Source: Flectonema sp. DT1601 | Lineage: Eukaryota > Euglenozoa > Diplonemea > Diplonemida > Diplonemidae | Reading direction: 5' to 3' | DNA: 64,000 nucleotides | Assembly (NCBI GenBank): GCA_964019425.1 | Contig: OZ025797.1 | Coordinates: 434,001-498,000, forward strand | Shown: piece by piece, positions 19,426 to 29,453 of the stretch | Layout: every line of letters starts with the position of its first letter | Position numbering within the stretch: the stretch's first letter is position 1 | Notes under the pieces: model-generated | What the model was told of the DNA's origin: nothing | Databases searched by the model: none | What the model saw: only the letters and a program-made list of their open reading frames with translations | Position numbers and translations under genes: made by a program

Positions 19426-19675
19426 ATAAACCTCTTGAACAACAATTGTTAGAATTCTAGTTGTAGACTTATTCTTGCCTTTACTATCTCAAAATATTGT
19501 TAACAATTCTTACGATGCTATAGGTGATGACTACACTGCTATCTTGTCTTAACTAATCACAGTGATATGTTTACTTTCTATTATTCAGGTAGGACGTTCT
19601 TCCGAGAGGAAGGATTCCAAACATAAAAGAGTGACCCGACTGTTGAATGTGTTGAGGGCGGGTAAGAAGAAAATA

Positions 19676-20829
19676 ATGGAAAATTGGGGTTTTGCCGGAT
19701 ACGATGAATTTCGAGATAAAAAATTTTTAAAAGGAGAAGAAGGAGAGGTGGTACTTGGAACAGTGACATCAAGTTCTATTGATGAGAGCATCATATCAGC
19801 GTTGCAATCGAAGACATGGTTTTCATATCGTAAAGGTTTTCATACTGGTGAAAAGAATGGAAAAACTAGTGATGCTGGATGGGGTTGTGTTCATCGATCT
19901 GGTCAGATGATGCTTGTATCTGCTCTCTCTCGACATTTAAAAATATCTGAAAGAAAATTATTAAAACATTTCATGGACTCACCCAGTTCTGAGTTTTCAA
20001 TAATGAACATCGCTTCTGAAGGTGTTCCTCTAGGAACACGTGTAGGAGATTGGTTCGCACCATCAACTGTAGCTAAATGTATAGCTTCATTGACTAAGAA
20101 ATACTCAACCCCAAAAGAGTTTCTTGGTTACAGTGCAGCTCCTCTGGATGTTATTGTAGCTGATCAAGGTCAACTGTACATGGAAGATATTCATAGAAGG
20201 GCAACAGTCGGAGGAGTGTTGTTATTAATTCCAATCAGACTTGGGTTAGATGCGGTCGAGTCACAATACGTACCAATTATCAAGTCGTGTTTAAAATCTC
20301 AATTCTCTGTTGGTATTATTGGAGGACGTCCTAAGCACTCGTTGCTATTTGTTGGATATCGTGGTAATCAATTAATATACCTGGATCCTCATAAAGTACA
20401 ACCTGCTTTCTTATCTCCAGAGACTGTTGGATCTGTTGTTGATCCTCATCGTCATTCTGTTCCAGTTCCTCAGATTGATCCTTCGTGTCTAATAACATTT
20501 TATCTCTCTTGTGAAGAAGATGTAAACCAATTAACCGCCCAACTAACAGCAATGCTTCAACCATTACAGTATCCAATGTTTTCGTTGCTTCAGGGTACGC
20601 CTAAGTCTTGCGCCGTGATGACAGGTTTGTTGCTTTTTTTTTTTTTTTTTTTTTTTTTTGTTCCGTAGATATTCTGACCGTGTAAAGGGATTCTGTCTTC
20701 GTTCAACGAAGAAACAGCAGTTGTTTCCAGTTGTTAAAAAAATAAAAAAGGTAAAATACAATAATCAAATCAGACTGCGCAGAGCTGGATAACGACACCG
20801 ACGAGGAAAGCGATTTTGTTCTTGTTTGA
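19676..20829 (+). CDS. ATG4: ATG4-like cysteine protease, paralog 1, two exons
   Basis: ATG4 cleaves ATG8 before lipidation and delipidates it later. Exons 19676-20624 and 20774-20829 give 334 residues. The catalytic Cys is C71 in DAGWGCVHRSGQMM, and the Asp/His pair is D237 and H239 in LDPHKVQ. GIIGGRPKHSLLFVGY is the conserved block before it. The start MENW is chosen because the second paralog begins MGNW; the frame is open farther upstream. Unspliced, the protein would run into a poly-Phe tail. Splicing at AG|GTTTGT and ATCAG|AC gives an acidic C-terminus ending EESDFVLV, parallel to paralog 2 (DDSFVIV), which looks like an ATG8-binding LIR motif. The intron holds part of a dispersed repeat. 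Confidence 0.9.
20658..20712 (-). repeat. Dispersed repeat, copy B (partial)
   Basis: Shares GGATTCTGTCTTCGTTCAAC and the flanking T run with the copy at 11967. It lies within the proposed ATG4 intron, and about half of the unit is missing. Confidence 0.55.
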
Positions 20830-21697
20830 GCTTTTAGCATCACCCTGAAAATATATATAATTGTATAAACAAAAACACACACGCAAAAAACAAAAACGAA
20901 GAAAGCTTGCTGCCTTATCTTCTTTTCTTTTTTTTTTTTTCTTTCTGTTTTCTGTTTTCGTGTCTTTTTGCTTTAAATCTGTTATGTTGACTGCATCGAG
21001 AACTGGGGGTCTTATCAAAACAAGTCTTTCATCAGACAATTGGTTTTTTTTTGTTTTATCGTGCTGTCGGGGGAAGAACACTTTCTATTCCACCTGACAA
21101 AAGTTTCGTGAGAAGCCTCAGACTTGTACTCGAATCCTGCTAATGGCGGGTCTCAGTATTGGTGTTGTTTTATTCTTAAAATGTGCCTTCCTATTAAGTG
21201 AAACCGTCTCTCTGTTATCAGTCATCAGTCTCCCAAGTAAATGTGTTATAATGAAATACGGTGATTCGCTCATATATATTAGTTGTTTTGTTCAACTTCC
21301 CGACTGATTCGATTTTTTTCCATAATTTTTTTTTATTTTTTTTTTTTTTTTTTATAAAAAAGAATTTCCCAAAAAAGCTTGTTTTGCAGGTAATTCAAAA
21401 GGGGGAATTATTATTATTTTTTTCTTTTGTTGTTAGAAAGGCGATGTCAGAATTCAACGTATGTCCTGTGCAGGAAACATGACTTTAAATAAACTGACCG
21501 TATTTTTCTATTTTTCTAAATATCGCGTGCTTTTGATTCTAATTCATACGGAGAGATATAGTTAATATGTGTGGCTCAGTTTCTGTGGTACTTCTTTTTT
21601 GAAGCTACCTCTGAAGCGTGTGATCATTTCATGGAGAAATATTTATATGGGAATAGAAAAGATGACTCTTCACTCATCGTTTCTTTTCTTTTTTTTT

Positions 21698-21810
21698 TGT
21701 ACCGACGTAGTCGGAGAAAAAACTACTCAGATTGAAAGCCGATATTTATTGTGGTCATGGTTTATTTTCCCTGCTGCGTTCAACGAAATAAAAGGCTAAT
21801 CGGAACAGCA
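21698..21810 (-). repeat. Dispersed repeat, copy C
   Basis: Contains CCGACGTAGTCGG and GCGTTCAACGAAAT in the same order as the other copies and begins against a T run. It shares GATTGAAAGCCGATATTT with the copy at 53208, so these two are closest relatives. Confidence 0.65.
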
Positions 21811-22015
21811 GTTTTTTTTTTTTTTTTTTTTAATTTTTTTTATATCTTTGATTTAGCATTATTTTTATAGCAAAACTCATATTCCATCTAACTAACAAAA
21901 AAAAAAAGAAAAAAAAAAAAAGAAATTTTCAAATGAGTGCGAGCTTTTTTGATCTTTTTGACATCCGTAACCAACTTGAACGGTTTACGGTGATACATGA
22001 AAAAGTGTTCTTTTT

Positions 22016-22280
22016 CAGTATGATTCTTTTTCTAAGAAAGGACTCGATCACGGCTCGTGTCAAACAAACACGGTAATACAAAGTATGTAGTAATTCGCTC
22101 ACTATTTTCTTCGCTCTGTCTCGGCAATCTGTCTTTTGTGAGGTAAATTATTGATCGTACCTCTGATGTGGAATAGTTGTCGGTTTCTATATTGTAATTA
22201 TTGTTATTATTGTTAGTCGATACTCTCCCTCCCAGTCTGAAGCTTGCTTAGCTAACAGTCGTAGCTTTTAGTCATTTAAA
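22016..22280 (+). repeat. 265-bp dispersed repeat (partner inverted at 53341-53603)
   Basis: Matches 53341-53603 in reverse complement over nearly its whole length, for example GTCGATACTCTCCCTCCCAG and GGACTCGATCACGGCTCG. Neither copy has a convincing open frame. The two copies differ by scattered changes and small gaps, so the duplication is not recent. Confidence 0.75.
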
Positions 22281-22685
22281 AAAAAAAAAAAAAAAAAGAA
22301 AGAAAATGTAACCATAAAAGAAAGAATGAAAAGAAGAAATTTTTTTTTTTGACAGGTTTTTGTTATAGCTTACTGAATCCGTTTTTTTTTTTTTTTTTTT
22401 CGAGCCATTCTTTTGCTTTTCTTTGTCAACAGGAATTCTATCTGAGAAACCTGGTAGTATTTTAAAGTGTAAGCTGGATACAAGTTGCCTCCTGTCCTGA
22501 TCTTGCGAGTAGCAAAGAATTTCTTTTTTTTTTCCCTCCGGTGAATGAAATGATTTTTCGCTGAAGTAGCATCGGAAGTACTTTAAAGATATCCTAATTT
22601 ACTTCTCAGCAATATGTTACTACAGAGGCACATAACATATTCACTTTACGTTTATATATATCTCCTAACACAGGATACAGTTGGC

Positions 22686-23720
22686 ATGGGTAATTGGGTT
22701 GTGTACTACAAGACTCCAAGCAGCTCATCATGTACAGCAAAGAGTTTACACGCCGAACCTGGTGAGGTAGTTGTATGTGGAAGACGTTTTGAAAAAATAA
22801 CAGACCCAGACCTAGAAGAACTCCTCAGGGCTAAGACGTGGTTTTCATATCGGAAAGGGTTCGCATTACCGAAGTCGGATGGTAAGACAAAGTTTAAATC
22901 TGACGCTGGATGGGGATGTGTTCATAGATGTGGACAAATGATGTTAATAAATACATTAGCAAGACACCTTCAAACAGAAGAAAACGCTCTCGTTCCTCTA
23001 TTCATGGACGTTGAAAGCTCTCCTTTTTCAATCTTAGCAATCGCAGGAGAAGGTGTCCCACTGGGAAAGAAAGTAGGTCAGTGGTTTTCACCAGGAATAG
23101 TAGCACGATGCATTCAAAGTCTCGTAAAGAAGCAGCAATCTGAAGGCAAAGTTCTTCATGAGAAACCTTTAGACGTAATAATCCCTGTTGATGGTTGTAT
23201 ATATCCTGAGTATCTACACAGTAGACTTGATCAGTATTCAGGAATATTATTACTAATGCCAATAAGACTTGGTCTTAATACTGTCTGTGGTCAATACCAC
23301 TACGCGATTCGAAGTTGTCTTGGCTCTCACTTTTCTGTTGGGATTATTGGTGGAAAGCCTAAACATAGTCTTTATTTTATAGGTTATAAAGGACGTCATC
23401 TTATTAGTATGGATCCTCATAAGGTACAAACTGCTTTTGTTTCTTTAGATACAGCAGGGGCTACTGATGATCAAAAACGATCGGTACCAATCCCTGATAT
23501 GGATCCTTCTTGTTTAATATCATTCTTAGTTACGTCTCATGATGCCATTGATGAACTGACTGCTCAGTTAGTTGATTTAGTTCAGGAGTCGAGGTATCCT
23601 TTGTTTTCTATCCTTGAAGGTACTCCACTAACTGAAGATGAATTAGCAAAGAGTGTTCTGTGTCTTGATGATGATGATGATAGTCAGGTAGATCTGGATG
23701 ACTCATTTGTGATTGTTTAG
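22686..23720 (+). CDS. ATG4: ATG4-like cysteine protease, paralog 2
   Basis: A 344-residue single-exon ATG4. The catalytic Cys is C78 in DAGWGCVHRCGQMM, with D243 and H245 in MDPHKVQ. ILLLMPIRLGLN and SVGIIGGKPKHSLYFIGYKG are strongly shared with paralog 1, 2.9 kb upstream on the same strand. The MGNW start is preferred over an ATG at 22614 because a CACAG acceptor-like site ends at 22673 between them and because the paralog begins MENW. The C-terminus is acidic (DDDDDSQVDLDDSF) and ends FVIV, a good LIR pattern for ATG8 binding. The two paralogs have diverged a good deal, so the duplication is old. They may differ in ATG8 preference, as known for ATG4 paralogs elsewhere. Confidence 0.93.
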   Translation: MGNWVVYYKTPSSSSCTAKSLHAEPGEVVVCGRRFEKITDPDLEELLRAKTWFSYRKGFALPKSDGKTKFKSDAGWGCVHRCGQMMLINTLARHLQTEENALVPLFMDVESSPFSILAIAGEGVPLGKKVGQWFSPGIVARCIQSLVKKQQSEGKVLHEKPLDVIIPVDGCIYPEYLHSRLDQYSGILLLMPIRLGLNTVCGQYHYAIRSCLGSHFSVGIIGGKPKHSLYFIGYKGRHLISMDPHKVQTAFVSLDTAGATDDQKRSVPIPDMDPSCLISFLVTSHDAIDELTAQLVDLVQESRYPLFSILEGTPLTEDELAKSVLCLDDDDDSQVDLDDSFVIV

Positions 23721-26479
23721 TAAGCATTCTGACTTCTAGTATTCCTAAAGCTGGTAGAATGCTACTTTAGTTTTTAAAAATACCGCTTCGTAATATGCAC
23801 ACGACATACAAAAAGGAGAATGTACTTCTCAGTTTACCTTATTGCTGTTTCTACATTACAAACTATCACCTCTCCCATGACTCTCCCCCCTGGGGGGTAC
23901 TTGATATTAATTTTGTTTTTAATACCTAAAGTTGTTACTGTTTTCCTTACATTGTCAAAGTTTCACCCCTAGGGGGTAACTTGATACTATGATTAAATAC
24001 AGGGGGGGTACAACCTGTCGGTGAAGTACTTTTTTCGAATTGGTAAATATAACCTTTCCGGGCAAGAATTATTCAGGACTCCATTAGAACCACCAATAAT
24101 GTGATTCTGGGCCGAAAAAAACCTGGTTTTGGCTGATTTGGGCAAAAAGGATGAAAAAACTCAAAATCCGAACGTGCCTAAAATCTCCATAAAATCGATG
24201 CATGTTCCCCCTCCTCTGAGCTTGATAATACGGTATCAGTTTACCCTCCCTGACAATATTTAATCATAGTATCAAGTCCCCTAACAATGAGGTTCTTAGT
24301 TCTGTTTTGATTTGTTTGTTATTATTATTCTGTCGCAACATTTGAGAAGTATGTTTCTTCATTTTCGCCCGTGAGGCAGAATTCATCTTTTTTTTTTTTT
24401 TTTTTTTGCATCAATATCTTTGTCAGATGTTGTACTGTTTCGCCACCTAGTAAGCGTAGCTGTCATTCAGAAGTTCTCAGCTATCGAATAGTTATAGTTA
24501 TCCCTTCGGCACATTACGGTATTGCAGTACTTTCTTGTGTCTTCTATTAGAGTCGTATCATAATCTATGAATGGAGTTTCTTTCTTTCTTTTTTTTTTTT
24601 TTTGACTTTCATTCGTTGTAGACTAACACGAATCAACAAATAGAGGCTGTTTTCACATCTGTTTGGAAAGTGAAAATGCGACTTACCACAGAAGCTGCGA
24701 GGGAGGGCAGACTATAAATATTCAGTCTTGCGCATTTGCTATCATTTTTTTTCTTCTTTTTAAAAAAACTGCTGTCATCTGTCAGGTGAGGTGTTGCTTC
24801 TTCAAACTTCAGCGCAAGTCCACTTCCAATAGTCTTATTGCGGTCACTGAACAACTCCTAAAAGCATTCATTTTCCCTTGTCATCCACGTATAAAGAAGC
24901 TTAATAGTTACAACAAGAGGCTGAGTTGATTAACAATGTGGCTCACTGGATATTTTACAGATGTCAAATTATCGTTTGCGTCACTTGTATTCTACGAGAA
25001 CAAACAAACAATTATCCAGCTGTTAGCCAGTGAGTGACTACTAGTGTGTTTCTTTTTTTTTTTTTTTTGATATTTGTCAAAGTTTCACCTCCTGTTAACC
25101 AGTGAGTAGTAAGGAATACAACTTATATTCCTCTGATTTTATTTGTATTATGGGGGGCTTGAACACAAAAAACTAAAACCGACATCTTTCTATTTTGGTA
25201 TTTCCTTTTCTTCGAGCACAAACAAAACATTATAGCGATAGTTTAGTAAAAGCTGAAATCTTTGGATCATTAGATGCCAAGTTCAAGTCCGACTGAATAC
25301 ATTTTCTTTTCCCCCTATTTCTAACTGAATCGAATTTTTCTGGTTAACTCGAAAATATGACGTTTGTTGTGAAGCTTTCATTATTAAGGATTTTATTTTA
25401 TTTTCTTCCGATCAACGGCAGGCCTGTGTGTTATTATCATTAGTTTTTTTTCGTATGAGTTATCAAGGAATTTGTTTTCTTTTTATTAATTGCTTAGCTC
25501 AACAGTTCAAGTCTTGACTTTATACTTGTTCTTGACACTCTTAGCGAAAATAGAACATAAGAACAAGGTGTGTTTTTTTTTCCTTTTTTTTTTCGAAACC
25601 TTATTTTTTTAAAAAAATCTATATCTTTGACTAGGTGAACTCTTTTTATAACAAACTCATATTTTTTTAAACCGACAAAAGAAAAATTTAAATGCTTTCG
25701 AATAGTTGCCTACAAAATAAATAATCGCAACCGCAGCCGCACAGTGTTGCAAGTGCCGTCATATCTGAACTTGGCGGCCCCGTTTTTCTGAGATTCCAAA
25801 TAACGTAATGTGAAATGGAAATAGAAATTGATGGGGCTTTGTTTCAGATCGACCTGTTAGTTGATTATTTTTAGCGCAGTGTTCACTGCGACACCTGGAT
25901 ATGACGGGGATCAACAGAAAGTGCCCTCTACCTTCGAACCCTCCATGATGATATGCGACAAGGTTTTATTTTACCGTTACCATGAGACATGTGTACTAGC
26001 CTATGGTGAATAGTCTCTTCATGTTACGCTGGAAATCCGATCACTTAAGAACGCCAACACTCGCAGATATTTCTTCTTTGGAAAAAAAAAAAAAAAAAAA
26101 AACACACGTTTTTACAAACTTACTCTTGTGCAATTTTTCAGCCAAATCCCTTCACCTTCAAAAAAAAAAAAAAAAATATATATACATAAAAACTTCCTTT
26201 ATAAAAAAAAAATAGTCAGCTGCAATGCGAAATTCGCTCAATCGTAAATCCAATGAAAAGATGTGTTTAATCCTTCTTGTTTATGTTGTTCAAAAAAAAA
26301 AAAAAAAAAAGGATGTTTGTAATTGCGCTTAAGTTGCAATTTCGTATATAATTTTGATAGCGTTTTTTAATGTACACGTCTCAATTGCATTACAGATTAA
26401 GCAGCAATGCTGTAATGTGGAGTTAATATACTATGAAAACTAATTTTCTTATAAATAACTTCATTGCAGAACAGGTACA
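23721..26479 (+). other. Long intergenic region with MITE nest, no gene seen
   Basis: About 2.8 kb. It holds the nested MITEs at 23972-24282, a related half-site CCCCTGGGGGGTACTTGATA near 23887, and many T runs (24390, 24595, 25055, 25575). Open stretches are short and AT-biased, and none looks coding. CATTGCAG at 26462-26469 is an acceptor-like site shortly before the next gene. Confidence 0.5.
23972..24282. mobile_element. MITE with a second MITE inserted in it
   Basis: Outer inverted ends GGGGTAACTTGATACTATGA at 23972-23999 and its inverse at 24257-24282. Inside, from 24002 to 24214, lies a short element with GGGGTACAA-type termini that matches the left end of the element at 13270. A single arm of the outer family also abuts the element at about 16160-16186. 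Both families are non-coding here. Confidence 0.7.
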
Positions 26480-27133
26480 ATGCATGCCGACAAACGAATC
26501 GCTGCACACAAACACACGTTAGCTGCGATTGAAAATACGCTAACACGTCATGAGATAGAACGAGAGAAAATTATTGAGGAATTAAAAGAAAGAGAAGGGA
26601 AAAGGAAAAATAAAGGAACTGTAACACGAACAGTCAGAGAACAACGAGGGAAGAAAGTACGGCAGCAGAGAGATGCTGCAGAAAAGGAAAGGTTAGTAAG
26701 AATGAGTAAGAAATCGGACGAGGTTTTTGAAAACACGACAATCTTAAATCAGCAACGAGATCAACGACATGCCTCTGCTATGCGAGTCCGAACTATGGCA
26801 CGTGAGCTCTGTTCTCAACAAGTACGAGGAGATGAAGAGAGGAGATTCAAAGCACTTCGTCGCAGACTTGACCGCGAGCAAGCAGCACACGACTATCATC
26901 GTCAGTTCTGCGATGATGTAAAAGATAAGTCAGTTGATCAATTAACATCATTATCATCTCATCGTCTACCAGTATCAGAATATAATCCATTCAAACAACG
27001 AACAGATGCCAAGCGATTCAAGTCTGTTCATGGTCGAATCCGTCCCTCGACCGCAACTCTGGTGCGACTCAGCGACAAATTAGACAACTATGCCGGAGGA
27101 TCAAATGTCTATTATTCTTTTAGAGTCCAGTAG
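26480..27133 (+). CDS. Hypothetical charged coiled-coil protein
   Basis: 217 residues, very rich in Arg, Lys and Glu. Residues about 20-160 are predicted by eye to be one long helix or coiled coil (IEREKIIEELKEREGK; DEERRFKALRRRLDRE). The C-terminal 60 residues are less charged and end VYYSFRVQ. The family is not recognised. Composition and size would fit a flagellar or cytoskeletal protein, but this is only a guess. CATTGCAG ends 10 bp before the start codon. No intron is needed. Confidence 0.75.
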   Translation: MHADKRIAAHKHTLAAIENTLTRHEIEREKIIEELKEREGKRKNKGTVTRTVREQRGKKVRQQRDAAEKERLVRMSKKSDEVFENTTILNQQRDQRHASAMRVRTMARELCSQQVRGDEERRFKALRRRLDREQAAHDYHRQFCDDVKDKSVDQLTSLSSHRLPVSEYNPFKQRTDAKRFKSVHGRIRPSTATLVRLSDKLDNYAGGSNVYYSFRVQ

Positions 27134-27835
27134 TAAGTCGGGTGTTACTAATGTTGTGCATCCAACAGTTTTCTTTATTATTATTCATGGTTAACAATGT
27201 ACTCAGTAATATAAAGTATAGTATACCTATTATTTATCATTATTTTTGATTATTGTTCTCCTATCACATCTATCTAACGACTTCAGTAAGAAAGTATTAC
27301 TAGGTGAGGATATTTTTGTATCTGTTTTGCATTGCTCCTTTGGAAGCAGCGTCACCTGGATTTGTTTTTGTTTTTGTTTCAGTGATTTGACTTTGAAACA
27401 AAGGCTAATCCTCAACTTTTGTATCTGTTTTTTCTTATTTTTAAGGTTTATTCTTTTCCCTCTCTTTAAAAACATACCTCCTGCTTCTTAATCAACAAAA
27501 CCGAACATGGTCAAGACGTTCCTTGACCTCGCAATGCATGTTGAAAACTGACAATAAAGCTTTCGGTTTCTCTCCTTTCGGTTAGGTAATGCCTAGCACG
27601 AATCTACACCCTCTGTTATGAGTTTTGTTCTTTTCTTTAGATAGTATCTCAGTGATTTGATTGTTTTATTATTTTATTTAAAACAGTACACAGTACGTAG
27701 AGCGTGTGAAGGGTGATGTTCTAAATATTCTGATTATTGTTAAGAGTCACCAGCTGTTATTAAATTGGATTGAAGTATTCTTTTTGGTTATTATCTTTGC
27801 ACAGCAGCCATTCGCAACACACACGCATCCCAAAC
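27134..27835 (+). other. Intergenic spacer
   Basis: About 700 bp, T-rich, with no convincing open frame. TCTTTGCACAG ends at 27804, 31 bp before the cathepsin start codon. The first ATG in frame upstream (27770) lies before this site and is not favoured. Confidence 0.45.
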
Positions 27836-28852
27836 ATGAAGTTGTCACTTGCTCTTTTGTCAGTTCCTTGCCTGGCTGCCGGGCTTTCAGCCTCGGCCGA
27901 TGATATTGCCCACCTTGCGTTTGACTCGTTCAAGAACCAGTATAACAAGAAGTACGTCAGCGAGGTTGAGGAAGCGAAGAGATACGAAGCCTTCAAGGCG
28001 TCGCTCGACAGAGTTGCGGCTTCGGGAAACCCAACTCACGGAATCACGAAGTTCAGTGACATGACTCCTGAGGAGTTCAAGGCAACGTACTTGAGCGCCC
28101 GCCCTCTTCAGAAGAGTAGCCCACCTGTCGCGGAATGGGATGGTGAGTGCACTGCTTGCAAGAGATTCCCTGAACTCAGCAACCTGAAGAACGCGACCTC
28201 ATTCGACTGGACTACCAAGGGAGCAGTGACTAAGGTGAAGAACCAGGGACAGTGTGGATCTTGTTGGAGTTTCGGAACCACTGGAGACATCGAGGGAACG
28301 TGGTTCTTGGCTGGACACGACCTCACTTCCCTTTCTGAGCAGGAGTTGGTGTCGTGTGACAAGACCGACGATGGCTGTGGTGGAGGTCTTCAAGAGTCAG
28401 CTTTCGCTTGGGTGATCAAACAAGGAGGACTCACTACCGAAGAGAACTATCCGTACACGAGCAAGCTGGGATTTGTTGAACCTTGCAAGGAGGCGAAGAT
28501 GAAACCGATTGCGGCTTCGATCAAGACTTGGTACCAGGTGTCAAAGCACGCTGGTGGTGAGTCGAAGATCGAGTCGCAACTTCCTCATGTTGGACCGATC
28601 ACCATCGGTATTAACGCCACACCTATGCAGGACTACAAGGGTGGAATTGACAACCCAAGAGTGTGCTCTGGACTTGAACTCGACCACGCTGTGTTGATTG
28701 TTGGATTCGGTTCTGAGAACGGTGTTGACTACTGGAAGATTAAAAACTCATGGGCAGCTGACTGGGGAGAGGAAGGTTACTACAGAATCGTTCGTGGTGT
28801 AAACAAGTGTGGTCTCGCCAATGACGCTGTCCACAGTGTTGTCAACAACTAA
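27836..28852 (+). CDS. Papain-family cysteine protease (C1A, cathepsin L-like)
   Basis: 338-residue preproenzyme. Signal peptide MKLSLALLSVPCLAAGLSA. The I29 propeptide includes FDSFKNQYNKKYVSEVEEA and THGITKFSDMTPEEF. The mature enzyme begins near FDWTTKGAVTKVKNQG. Active site: C143 in QCGSCWSF, H284 in LDHAVLIVGFG, N304 in IKNSWAADWGEEGYY, with the oxyanion Gln in NQGQCG. The frame continues upstream to 27770, but the ATG at 27836 follows the acceptor-like CACAG and starts the signal peptide. Codon use is unusual for this window: AAG, GAG, AAC and C-ending codons dominate, while neighbours prefer A/T-ending codons. This suggests high expression. It is likely lysosomal or secreted. Confidence 0.96.
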   Translation: MKLSLALLSVPCLAAGLSASADDIAHLAFDSFKNQYNKKYVSEVEEAKRYEAFKASLDRVAASGNPTHGITKFSDMTPEEFKATYLSARPLQKSSPPVAEWDGECTACKRFPELSNLKNATSFDWTTKGAVTKVKNQGQCGSCWSFGTTGDIEGTWFLAGHDLTSLSEQELVSCDKTDDGCGGGLQESAFAWVIKQGGLTTEENYPYTSKLGFVEPCKEAKMKPIAASIKTWYQVSKHAGGESKIESQLPHVGPITIGINATPMQDYKGGIDNPRVCSGLELDHAVLIVGFGSENGVDYWKIKNSWAADWGEEGYYRIVRGVNKCGLANDAVHSVVNN

Positions 28853-28855
28853 GTA

Positions 28856-28936
28856 TTGCTATATAATCGTTCGTGGTGTAAACAAGTGTACTCTTGCCGA
28901 CAACGCTGTCCACAGTGTTGTCAACAACTAAGTAAT
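28856..28936 (+). pseudogene. Relic C-terminus of a second cathepsin copy
   Basis: Directly after the cathepsin stop codon, about 75 bp repeat the last 23 codons of the gene and its stop. The readable end is IVRGVNKCTLADNAVHSVVN, against IVRGVNKCGLANDAVHSVVN in the intact gene. The changes look like paralog divergence, not random decay. The simplest reading is a tandem gene pair collapsed by a deletion that left only the tail of one copy. Confidence 0.8.
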
Positions 28937-29453
28937 TACGTTCTCATTCTCTCTGTCTGTTATTTTATTTAATTGTTTGGATTTGATTTTCTCTGCTGAA
29001 ATGTTTAGCAGTAATGTCATCACGTTCGTTTTTCTCTTTTGACCCTTTTTCGTTGGCAAGCGTTCACATTCGGTTGAACAAGAACAAGTTGACCTCGTCT
29101 TTTTTTTAGGTTCATAAGTATTCTATGATCTCCTATTAAGAAGATTCCATTGATTTCTATAATCCATTTCTATTAAACAAGGCTTCCGCGTACACCATCG
29201 AAGGTGTATTTGCCAAGTCGTGTTTCCTCTCTTTTGATGCTGCTTGTTTCTTTGGTGGCGTCGATTGTGTAATTTTTAATGTTTTTTTCTTGATCGCATT
29301 CTTTGGCCCTACACTAACGTAAGCGGATACCTTTTAAATTAAATTTTCTCGCAGGTCACTCGAAACAATGAAAAAAGATTTCACTCAAAAAGTATGTCAA
29401 AAGTATGTCCATGAATTGTTATAAAGTTTTTATAAAACAGCTCATCAAATATA
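28937..29453 (+). other. Intergenic spacer
   Basis: About 520 bp without a convincing gene. TTTTTATAAAACAG ends at 29440, 13 bp before the next start codon. Confidence 0.4.

Larger units (their letters stand above)
20830..22685 (+). other. Intergenic spacer rich in homopolymers and repeats
   Basis: About 1.9 kb with many A and T runs, a repeat copy at 21698-21810, and a 265-bp segment (22016-22280) found inverted at 53341-53603. A T-rich stretch with ATATCTTTGA and TATAGCAAAACTCATATT (about 21838-21880) has a diverged relative near 25620-25665. No convincing gene. CACAG at 22669-22673 precedes the next start by 12 bp. Confidence 0.5.
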
